From Streptomyces bambusae (GTDB lineage: Bacteria; Actinomycetota; Actinomycetes; Streptomycetales; Streptomycetaceae), in contig NZ_JAJAUZ010000068.1 of assembly GCF_020532645.1 (NCBI RefSeq), forward strand, positions 1 to 38,275: a stretch of 38,275 nucleotides of DNA, given 5' to 3'. Position numbers and translations under genes: made by a program. Below the pieces are notes generated by a model. That model saw only the letters and a program-made list of their open reading frames with translations. It was not told where the DNA came from and searched no databases. Below, in pieces: positions 1 to 5,750 of this stretch (position 1 is its first letter; every line of letters begins with the position of its first letter).

Positions 1-568
1 GGGCGGCCGCCGGCTCGGGCGCGGGCGCCGCGGGCTGCTCCTCGGCGACCTCGCCGCCGAAGTTGCGCAGCAGGGCGTCGAGTCCGCCGTCGAAGCCCTG
101 GCCGACGGCGGCGAACCGCCAGACGTCCTTCAGGTAGAAGTCACCGAGCATGACGGCCCGCTCGGTGCTGAACTCCGCACCGGTGAACGCGTACCTGACG
201 ACTTCCTCGCCGCCGGCGACGATCCGGATGTAGCCGGGGCCGACCTGCGACATCTGCCCGGCGCCGTCGATCGTCGCGGTGAAGGACAGCTTGTGGATCG
301 CGGCCGGGATGCGGTCCAGGGTGACCCGGAAGGACTCGCTGTCGCCGGCCTGCGGACCCAGCTGCTGGATCGACTCCTCGGGCGATTTCGGCTGGTTGTA
401 GAAAACGAAGTACCGGTCGTCCGAAAGCTGTTCGTTCGCGTCGAGGCCGAAACAGCTGATGTCGAACGCCATACCGGGTCCGGAGATCTGAACGCCTACG
501 TACAGATCCGTCCCGGACGTCAGATCACTGATCTTGGCCTTGTGGCCGCGTTGGAATTCCCTGGCCAT
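1..568 (-). CDS. TerD-family (tellurium resistance/stress) protein, C-terminus cut by window edge
   Basis: About 189 codons are visible, starting at the ATG at 568 and running off the left edge. The protein begins MAREFQRGHK. It carries the TerD fold hallmarks: DLYVGVQISGPG, an Asp-rich segment around FDISCFGLDANEQLSDDRYFVFYNQP, and GDSESFRVTLDRIP, in which acidic residues bind calcium in characterised TerD proteins. It also has the terminal MLGDFYLKDVWRFAAVGQGFDGGL block. After about residue 170 the sequence turns into an Ala/Pro/Glu linker (EEQPAAPAPEPAA), so the full protein is longer than a minimal TerD of about 190 residues and probably has a second domain outside the window. TerD proteins are cytoplasmic calcium-binding stress proteins whose biochemical role is unresolved. 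The 156 bp upstream, to the next gene at 725, show no motif I can defend. Confidence 0.9.
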   Translation of the reverse strand, partial: MAREFQRGHKAKISDLTSGTDLYVGVQISGPGMAFDISCFGLDANEQLSDDRYFVFYNQPKSPEESIQQLGPQAGDSESFRVTLDRIPAAIHKLSFTATIDGAGQMSQVGPGYIRIVAGGEEVVRYAFTGAEFSTERAVMLGDFYLKDVWRFAAVGQGFDGGLDALLRNFGGEVAEEQPAAPAPEPAAA

Positions 569-724
569 GCGTAACGACCGTCCCCCATCCCGAACGTGAA
601 TGCGTCCCGCCAGGCTAACGGCAATCCGCGACATCCAGCCAAGCCGGTACCGACCCGGAACAATTCGCGGACGGCGAGGGAGCGGACGGAGGCGTTCCGG
701 GGTGTTCCGCGGGCGGGTCGCCGG

Positions 725-1285
725 TCACTCGCCGCGGGCGGGCGGCACCCGGGGCAGCCGGTCCGCGGCGACGACGCCCTCCAGGTAGCCGCGGGCGCGC
801 TCGGTACGGGGGTACGCCTCCAGCAGCCGCCAGAAGTCCGCACCGTGGCCCGGGACCAGCAGGTGCGCCAGCTCGTGCAGGAGGACGTAGTCGACGACGT
901 ACTCGGGCATGCCCTGGAGCCGGTGCGACAGCCGGATGCTGCCCTCGGCGGGGGTGCACGAGCCCCAGCGGGAGTTCTGGTTGGTCACCCAGCGCACCGA
1001 GGCGGGGCGGGCCCGGCCGCCGAGGTACTGGCCGGAGAGGTGGGCGGCGCGCTCGACGAGCGCGGAGTCGCCGAGGACCCGCCGGCTCTCCTGCGCGGCG
1101 AGCTTGTCCAGCATCACACCCACCCAGCGCTGCTCCTCGGCCCGGGTCATCCGGGCCGGGATCAGCACGACCGTACGGTCGCCCTCCCGGTACGCGGACA
1201 CGCTCTTGCGGCGGCGCGCGCTGCGGCGGACCTCGACGGCATCGGGGCGGGCGGGCAGGTGGTCGGGCTGCGGATCGGCGGACAC
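725..1285 (-). CDS. SprT/YgjP-type zinc metallopeptidase (M48-like, DUF45)
   Basis: The protein has 186 residues. The zinc site is HELAH at residues 137-141, followed six residues later by His147 in PGHGADFW, the third-ligand region of the YgjP/WLM/SprT group. The preceding NQNSRWGSC at about residues 103-110 is the conserved block of DUF45 peptidases. There is no signal peptide or membrane segment, so the enzyme is predicted to be cytoplasmic. The substrate is unknown. The open frame extends far upstream through Pro/Ala-rich antisense sequence. I chose the GTG at 1285, where family-like sequence begins (SADPQPDHLPARP); a GTG two codons upstream (1291) is also possible. It is divergent from the E1-like gene at 1498 across 212 bp. 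Confidence 0.85.
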   Translation of the reverse strand: MSADPQPDHLPARPDAVEVRRSARRRKSVSAYREGDRTVVLIPARMTRAEEQRWVGVMLDKLAAQESRRVLGDSALVERAAHLSGQYLGGRARPASVRWVTNQNSRWGSCTPAEGSIRLSHRLQGMPEYVVDYVLLHELAHLLVPGHGADFWRLLEAYPRTERARGYLEGVVAADRLPRVPPARGE

Positions 1286-1497
1286 CCCCACGACGGTACC
1301 GGCCGGTCCCGGCGGTTGCCCGCTCCCGCCGCCGATCCGTTCATCACACGGATACCCCTCGCCTGTGGACAACTTTCCGCACGGAATTCCCGGACCGGGC
1401 ATGGTGCCGGTGTGCGCACGGAACACCGCGTGCACCGGGACACCGCAGAAATCGGGCGAGTGGCCGCGCTGGGCCGCGGCCGGAATCGGGGGCCGAG

Positions 1498-2637
1498 ATG
1501 TATCCGAAGGTGAAGCCGGCACTGGCGCGTGCGTGGCGCGATCTGAACACGGTGCAGTTCGGGGTGACGCCCGCGAGGGCGGTGGTCCTGGGGCCGGTGG
1601 ATCCGGCGACGGCGCATTTCCTGGGGCTGGTCGACGGGACCCGGAGCATGGAGCTGCTGCGGGCGGAGGCCACGGCGATGGGGCTGTCCGACGGGCACGC
1701 GGACCGGGTGGTGCGCCGACTGGCGGAGGCCGGGCTGATCGACGACGGCACGGTGGGCGGCCCGGCCGCCCGTGCGGTGCGGGAGCGGACCGGGCTGGTG
1801 GAGCGGCTGGGCCCGGACCTCGGTTCGCTGTCGTTGGTGCGGCCGGAGCCGGGCGGGCCGCTGCGCGGTCTGGCGGCCCGGGCGGCGCTGCGGGTGCAGG
1901 TGCGCGGGGGCGGCCGGGTCGGTGCGCTGATCGCGTCGGTGCTCGCGGCGGCGGGGGTGGGCCGGGTGGAGGCGATGGACGGCGGGCTGGTGGAGCCGGC
2001 CGACGTGGTGCCGGGAGGGCTGCCGGCCGAGGCGGTGGGCCGGCGGCGGGCGGAGGCGCTGCCGGAGCGGGTGGCGGCGGCCGCGCCGGGTCCGCCGCCG
2101 CGGGCGTCCGGCACGGGACCTCCGGAGCCGGAGCCGGGGCTGGCTCTGGTGGTGGTCGCTCCGCGGGACGGGCTGGCGGCGTTCGCACCCGATCCGGACG
2201 GCGCGGAGGGCTGGGTGGCCGCCGGGATCCCGCACCTGTACGCGGGGGTGCTGGAGACCACCGGGCTGGTGGGGCCGCTGGTGCTGCCCGGGGCGTCGGG
2301 GTGCGCGGGCTGCATGGAGCGGGAGCGGGTGGACGAGGACGGGGCCTGGCCGCGGATGCTCACGCAGTGGCGGGCGGTGCACCGGCGCGGGGCGCCGGCC
2401 TGTGACCTGGCGCTGGCTACGGCGGTGGCGGGGGTCGCCGCGGCCCATGCGCTGGCGTTCCTCGACGGTGAGGTGCCGGATTCGGCGGGGGCCCGCTGGG
2501 AGGCCACGCTGCCGCAGCTGGGGTGGCGCCGGCGGCCGGTGCCGGCCCATCCGCTGTGCCCGTGCGGGGCGGCCGGTTCGGGAGAGGGGGTGCGCACCGC
2601 GGGGGCCCGGGAGCCACAGGACACAATGACCGCGTAA
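1498..2637 (+). CDS. Orphan ThiF/E1-like protein related to TOMM leader-peptide-binding (cyclodehydratase) proteins
   Basis: The protein has 379 residues and starts at ATG 1498. The N-terminal 90 residues look like the winged-helix peptide-binding region of TOMM E1-like partners. Residues about 130-170 hold a Rossmann-like core, VQVRGGGRVGALIASVLAAAG followed by VEAMDGG. A CAGC pair (Cys269, Cys272) and a terminal CPCG pair form a likely structural zinc site, as in MoeB and ThiF. It lacks a clear ATP-pyrophosphate loop of the MoeB type, so adenylation activity is doubtful. No YcaO protein, dehydrogenase or precursor peptide is visible nearby, so it is probably not part of a working azole-peptide cluster. 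It lies 43 bp upstream of the ABC1 kinase in the same direction, which suggests a two-gene unit. The family assignment is moderate and the function is unknown. Confidence 0.75.
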   Translation: MYPKVKPALARAWRDLNTVQFGVTPARAVVLGPVDPATAHFLGLVDGTRSMELLRAEATAMGLSDGHADRVVRRLAEAGLIDDGTVGGPAARAVRERTGLVERLGPDLGSLSLVRPEPGGPLRGLAARAALRVQVRGGGRVGALIASVLAAAGVGRVEAMDGGLVEPADVVPGGLPAEAVGRRRAEALPERVAAAAPGPPPRASGTGPPEPEPGLALVVVAPRDGLAAFAPDPDGAEGWVAAGIPHLYAGVLETTGLVGPLVLPGASGCAGCMERERVDEDGAWPRMLTQWRAVHRRGAPACDLALATAVAGVAAAHALAFLDGEVPDSAGARWEATLPQLGWRRRPVPAHPLCPCGAAGSGEGVRTAGAREPQDTMTA

Positions 2638-2680
2638 CCGCCTTCCGCGGTACGGCTGTCTGGGAACTGGAGGGGCACGC

Positions 2681-4009
2681 ATGTCGGATCTTCCCCGGAA
2701 AGCGGTCACACGCACCGCCAAACTGGCCGCGCTGCCGCTCGGGATGGCGGGGCGGGCGACCTGGGGGCTGGGCAAGCGGATCGGCGGGAAGTCGGCCGAG
2801 ATCGTGGCGCGGGAGCTGCAACAGCGCACGGCGGAGCAGTTGTTCCGGGTGCTGGGAGAGCTGAAGGGCGGGGCGATGAAACTCGGCCAGGCCCTGTCGG
2901 TGTTCGAGTCCGCGCTGCCGGAGGAGGTGGCCGGCCCCTACCGGGCGGCGCTGACCCGGCTCCAGGAGGCCGCGCCGCCGCTGCCGGCGTCGACGGTGCA
3001 CACGGTGCTCGCGGAGCGGCTCGGGCCGGACTGGCGGGAGCTGTTCCGGGAGTTCGACGACCGGCCGGCGGCGGCCGCGTCGATCGGGCAGGTGCACCGG
3101 GCGGTGTGGCACGACGGCCGGGAGGTCGCGGTCAAGGTGCAGTACCCGGGGGCCGGGGAGGCGCTGCTGTCGGACCTCAAGCAGTTGGGCAGGTTCGCGG
3201 GGCTGCTGGGGCCGCTGGTGCCGGGCATGGAGATCAAGCCGCTGATAGCCGAGCTGCGCGACCGGGTGTCCGAGGAACTCGACTACGCCCTGGAGGCGGA
3301 GGCGCAGCGGGCGCATGCGGAGGTGTTCGCCGGCGATCCGGACGTGGTGGTGCCGGCGGTGGTGCACCAGGGCGAGCAGGTGCTGGTGACGGAGTGGCTG
3401 GAGGGGATACCGCTGTCGGCGGTCATAGCCGACGGCACCCCGGAGCAGCGGGACGGGGCGGGACAGCTGCTCGCCCGGTTCCTCTTCTCCGGCCCGGCCC
3501 GCACGGGCCTGCTGCATGCCGATCCGCACCCGGGCAACTTCCGCCTGCTGTCGGGCCCGGACGGCCGGCCGCAGCTGGGCGTGCTCGACTTCGGTACGGT
3601 CGACCGGCTCCCCGGCGGGCTGCCGCCGACCATCGGGGTCTCGCTGCGCCGGACCCTGGAGGGGGACGCCGTGTCGGTCTACCGGCACCTGTGCGACGAG
3701 GGGTTCGTCAAGGACACCGTCGAACTCGACCCGGAGGCGGTGCTGGACTACCTGGGGCCCATCATCGAGCCGGCGCTGCTGGACGAGTTCACCTTCACCC
3801 GGGAGTGGCTGCGCGGGCAGGCGGCCCGGCTGGCGGATCCCCGCTCCCCCGCCGGGCAGTTGGGCAAGCAGCTGAACCTGCCGCCGTCGTACCTGCTCAT
3901 CCACCGGGTCACCCTGAGCACCATCGGCGTCCTGTGCCAGCTGAACGCCACCGTCCGGCTCCGCGCCGAACTCGAATCCTGGCTGCCGGGCTTCGTCGCG
4001 GAAGACTGA
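2681..4009 (+). CDS. ABC1/UbiB/AarF-family atypical kinase
   Basis: The protein has 442 residues and starts at ATG 2681 behind a GGAGGGG ribosome site. It carries the ABC1 family signatures: the invariant KxGQ (KLGQ, residues 67-70); the Ala-rich loop that replaces the Gly loop (AAAASIGQVHRA); the VAVKVQYPG lysine; EELDY; the catalytic loop HADPHPGNF; and LDFGTVD as the metal-binding DFG. All key residues are present, so it is a plausible ATPase or kinase. Family members in bacteria and mitochondria support isoprenoid quinone biosynthesis, but actinomycete paralogues are uncharacterised and streptomycetes make menaquinone, so a ubiquinone role is unlikely. No C-terminal membrane helix is obvious. 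It sits downstream of the E1-like gene and converges on the zinc-ribbon gene. Confidence 0.92.
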   Translation: MSDLPRKAVTRTAKLAALPLGMAGRATWGLGKRIGGKSAEIVARELQQRTAEQLFRVLGELKGGAMKLGQALSVFESALPEEVAGPYRAALTRLQEAAPPLPASTVHTVLAERLGPDWRELFREFDDRPAAAASIGQVHRAVWHDGREVAVKVQYPGAGEALLSDLKQLGRFAGLLGPLVPGMEIKPLIAELRDRVSEELDYALEAEAQRAHAEVFAGDPDVVVPAVVHQGEQVLVTEWLEGIPLSAVIADGTPEQRDGAGQLLARFLFSGPARTGLLHADPHPGNFRLLSGPDGRPQLGVLDFGTVDRLPGGLPPTIGVSLRRTLEGDAVSVYRHLCDEGFVKDTVELDPEAVLDYLGPIIEPALLDEFTFTREWLRGQAARLADPRSPAGQLGKQLNLPPSYLLIHRVTLSTIGVLCQLNATVRLRAELESWLPGFVAED

Positions 4010-4012
4010 TCC

Positions 4013-4046
4013 GGGAGGGAGGGAGGGGCGGGGGGCGGGGGGCGGG
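4013..4046 (+). other. Seven-tract G-quadruplex motif between convergent genes
   Basis: Seven runs of three to six G residues are separated by single A or C bases. They fill the whole gap between the kinase stop codon and the convergent zinc-ribbon stop codon at 4047. In the kinase transcript this would be a 3' RNA quadruplex. No other terminator lies in this gap. Confidence 0.7.
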
Positions 4047-4298
4047 TCACCACCAGGAGGAGTCGAGGCGGCCTTCGATGGCCCGGATGTTGGCCCGGGC
4101 GCAGGCGTCGCAGAAGTACTGTCTGGTCCCGTTTTCCACCGAGCAGGTCCAGGTGGGCGGGGCGCCTTCGGGGGAGGTCGCGCCGCAGCGGGCGCACACG
4201 ACCGTCCCGCTCTCGGGCCCCGGGGGTGCGGGGTGGGGAGTCGGCTGGTCCACCTCCAGACGATATCGCCGCGGGGCGGGCGGGGGGCCGCAACGCAC
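4047..4298 (-). CDS. Small zinc-ribbon protein of unknown function
   Basis: Up to 83 residues. The fold-defining feature is two Cys pairs: CARC, then a single Cys in TWTCSVENG, then CDAC, ending in the aromatic tail DSSWW. This is a rubredoxin-knuckle-like zinc ribbon. There is no catalytic domain, signal peptide or membrane segment. The start is uncertain: GTG 4298 is the longest choice, but the first 15 residues are Arg/Pro-rich. A GTG at 4253 (VDQPTPHP) fits a conserved N-terminus better, although its GGAGG is too close to be a normal ribosome site. It lies 77 bp downstream of the WblC-linked gene, separated from it by a strong hairpin, so it is probably transcribed separately. I do not recognise a function. 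Confidence 0.65.
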   Translation of the reverse strand: MRCGPPPAPRRYRLEVDQPTPHPAPPGPESGTVVCARCGATSPEGAPPTWTCSVENGTRQYFCDACARANIRAIEGRLDSSWW

Positions 4299-4300
4299 CG

Positions 4301-4330
4301 GGGGGACCGGTCCGTTCGGACCGGTCCCCC
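4301..4330 (-). terminator. Perfect 13-bp hairpin, factor-poor terminator after the wblC operon
   Basis: Positions 4301-4313 are exactly complementary to 4318-4330 around a GTTC loop. There is no U-tract on either side, as is common in streptomycetes. The hairpin lies 46 bp past the stop of the wblC-coupled gene, so it most likely ends that transcript. Confidence 0.75.
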
Positions 4331-4375
4331 GTTGGGTGTGGTGGAGCCGGTGGGCTCCGTGTGCCGTGGTGGGCG

Positions 4376-4702
4376 TCAGTGCATGACGGCCATGGCCAGG
4401 GCGCGGCGGGCGCGCATGGAGACGCGCTCGGCCCTCCGCTGCATGCGCCGGGCGGCGATCAGGCGGACGGCCTGACGCTCGGCCTCGACCTCACGCATGC
4501 GGTCGTGCATATGGGCTCGGGCCAGGGCTTCTGGGATGAGTTGCATTTCGCGGGTCCTGTTCTTGCGCGCGGTGATCGCGCCGGTGGTGGTGAAGTCTGC
4601 GTGGGCGGAGCCGGACGGCTGCTCGCTCGTGGTGGGGGTCATCGGGGCCTGCTTCAGGGGGTCGTGCGTGAGGGGGCGGTCGATCGTTCCTGCGGTGTTC
4701 AT
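4376..4702 (-). CDS. Small basic helical protein translationally coupled to wblC
   Basis: The protein has 108 residues. Its ATG at 4702 overlaps the wblC stop codon in an ATGA junction, so the two are almost certainly co-translated. The N-terminal 45 residues are polar and Thr/Pro-rich. From about residue 46 the chain is strongly basic and predicted helical (KNRTREMQLIPEALARAHMHDRMREVEAERQ, then Arg/Ala-rich repeats such as RRMQRRAERVSMRARRALAM). There is no Cys, signal peptide or membrane segment. The basic helix could bind nucleic acid or ribosomes, but that is inference. I do not recognise the family. Its tight coupling implies co-induction with WblC. Confidence 0.75.
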   Translation of the reverse strand: MNTAGTIDRPLTHDPLKQAPMTPTTSEQPSGSAHADFTTTGAITARKNRTREMQLIPEALARAHMHDRMREVEAERQAVRLIAARRMQRRAERVSMRARRALAMAVMH

Positions 4703-5067
4703 GCCGCGACCGGGTTCTTGCGCGGGCGGCCACGGGGACGCTTGCGGGCGACGACCACACCCTGGACGAACAGTTCGCCACCCCAGACACCCCAGGGCTC
4801 GCGGCGCTCCTGTGCCCCGGCGAGGCAGGCCTCGACGAGCGGGCAGGTGCGGCAGAGGGACTTGGCGTACTCGACGTCCGCCGGGGACTCCGCGAAGAAG
4901 ACCTCCGGGTCGAACGAGCGGCAGGGGACGGGTACGCCGAGGTTCTCGATGGCGTCGTCGAGCGCGGTGAGCGAGGTGAGCGGGGTCAAGGTGGAGTCCT
5001 CCGGGACTGCGGGCGGGGAGATCGTTTGGGTCTGCGGTACGGACGGGGCGTGCGCTTCGAGTTGCAC
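4699..5067 (-). CDS. wblC: WhiB7/WblC-family iron-sulfur transcription regulator
   Basis: The protein has 122 residues and starts at GTG 5067 behind GAGGAAG. The WhiB domain has four cluster ligands, Cys49, Cys72, Cys75 and Cys81 (CRTCPLVEAC), then the GVWGG turn (93-97). The C-terminal AT-hook RGRPRK at 112-117 marks the WhiB7/WblC branch. WhiB7-type proteins bind the primary sigma factor and an A/T tract just upstream of the -35 box. They switch on intrinsic antibiotic resistance (ribosome protection, efflux, methyltransferases) and, in Streptomyces, sigR. The gene lies downstream of a long leader with its own promoter, ORF and terminator (see those entries) and is coupled to a small basic protein. 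All expected motifs are intact. WhiB7 family identity is certain; the wblC name follows the Streptomyces convention. Confidence 0.95.
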   Translation of the reverse strand: MQLEAHAPSVPQTQTISPPAVPEDSTLTPLTSLTALDDAIENLGVPVPCRSFDPEVFFAESPADVEYAKSLCRTCPLVEACLAGAQERREPWGVWGGELFVQGVVVARKRPRGRPRKNPVAA

Positions 5068-5165
5068 GGTGTTTTCTTCCTCGTCTGGTCGGTAGTCGTT
5101 CCGGCTTTGTGGCCGGGGGCGGCTGGTACCTGGTCTTGCCAGTCCCGAGGCCCCTTCGCTCCGTC

Positions 5166-5181
5166 GTCCCCGTTCGGGGAC
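5166..5181 (-). other. Secondary hairpin just downstream of the wblC attenuator
   Basis: GTCCCC and GGGGAC pair around a four-base loop, starting 7 nt beyond the 3' arm of the attenuator stem on the minus-strand transcript. It may help the ribosome or polymerase pause, but it is short. Confidence 0.4.
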
Positions 5182-5188
5182 AAACAGA

Positions 5189-5223
5189 AGGGCCGCGGAT
5201 CCCGGGTGGGGTTCCGCGGCCCT
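5189..5223 (-). terminator. Intrinsic terminator (attenuator) in the wblC leader
   Basis: Positions 5213-5223 and 5189-5199 form a perfect 11-bp stem with a 13-nt loop. In the minus-strand RNA it is followed at once by UUCUGUUUGU. It starts 24 nt after the stop of the leader ORF and 122 bp before the wblC start codon. This is the strongest canonical intrinsic terminator in the window. It sits where it would stop transcription before wblC. Confidence 0.85.
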
Positions 5224-5247
5224 GAAGGCGCCGGCCTGATCAGGCGA

Positions 5248-5583
5248 TCAGGCTGGATCACTCCAGGGTTCGAGCCCGCGGAAGGCCCACATCGTGTGGT
5301 GCTGCGTCGTCTGCTGCTTGGGGAATCCGGCACCGGCCGCTTCAAAGGCATAGGCGTGGGCCTGTGCCAGTACTGCCACCGGTGCCTGGGTCGGTCGCTC
5401 ATTGCCCTCAATGCGCTCCCGGACGGGCAGGGAGGCAAGGGTGGCGGCGCTGCCGAGCAGATCGGCGGACAGACGGGTGCCCTGGGCCGAAGGCAGCAGA
5501 GAGACGACGGAGGCGGAGCCGAGCATGCAGGAAACGGCGACCGAGCGATCGGTCATTTTGGTGGTGGTCATGAAGCTGGTCAC
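5248..5583 (-). CDS. Leader ORF (uORF) of wblC, 111 codons
   Basis: The start is GTG 5583 (VTSFMTTTKM) with GAGGAGG eight bases upstream; an ATG at 5571 is an alternative. The stop is at 5248, just before the attenuator. Third positions are mostly G or C, so it looks translated rather than random. The peptide has no domain, signal or membrane segment that I recognise; its C-terminus ends FRGLEPWSDPA. WhiB7 genes of mycobacteria and wblC of Streptomyces are known to have translated leader ORFs coupled to early termination. The position between the WblC-type promoter and the terminator supports that role. Its last codons contain TTCCGCGG (5276-5283), which can pair with the 5' arm of the terminator. 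It could also encode a small functional protein. Confidence 0.7.
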   Translation of the reverse strand: MTSFMTTTKMTDRSVAVSCMLGSASVVSLLPSAQGTRLSADLLGSAATLASLPVRERIEGNERPTQAPVAVLAQAHAYAFEAAGAGFPKQQTTQHHTMWAFRGLEPWSDPA

Positions 5584-5700
5584 TGGTCTCGCCTCCTCTC
5601 GGCGTCTCGGGGACGTGGCCCGGGGGCCTTGTCCCAACGTATTCGGATGGGTACAGCACGGAGACAGGGCTTCAGAGAAGCTCCTGTTTCCTTGGTTAAG

Positions 5701-5739
5701 AACCTATGGGGCCGTGCGGGGCATGTGCAAACTATTTTT
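5701..5739 (-). promoter_or_regulatory. WhiB7/WblC-type autoregulated promoter for the wblC leader
   Basis: Reading the minus strand: A/T tract AAAAAT (5734-5739), three-base spacer AGT, -35 TTGCAC (5725-5730), 18-bp spacer, -10 TAGGTT (5701-5706). The A/T tract three bases before a TTG -35 is the established WhiB7 AT-hook site. Start of transcription is predicted near 5694, giving a leader of about 0.6 kb. It begins 12 bp beyond the uvrD2 stop codon. Confidence 0.75.
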
Positions 5740-5750
5740 CCGACGAGTTT

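Noticed and set aside
1498..2637. Complete azole/thiazole peptide (TOMM) biosynthetic cluster
   Set aside because: Only the E1-like protein is present; no YcaO, flavin dehydrogenase, precursor peptide or export gene lies nearby.
5266..5280. GGGTTCGAGCCC resembling a tRNA T-arm, in the wblC leader on the plus strand
   Set aside because: No matching anticodon arm, D-arm or acceptor stem can be built around it, and it lies within the leader ORF on the opposite strand.
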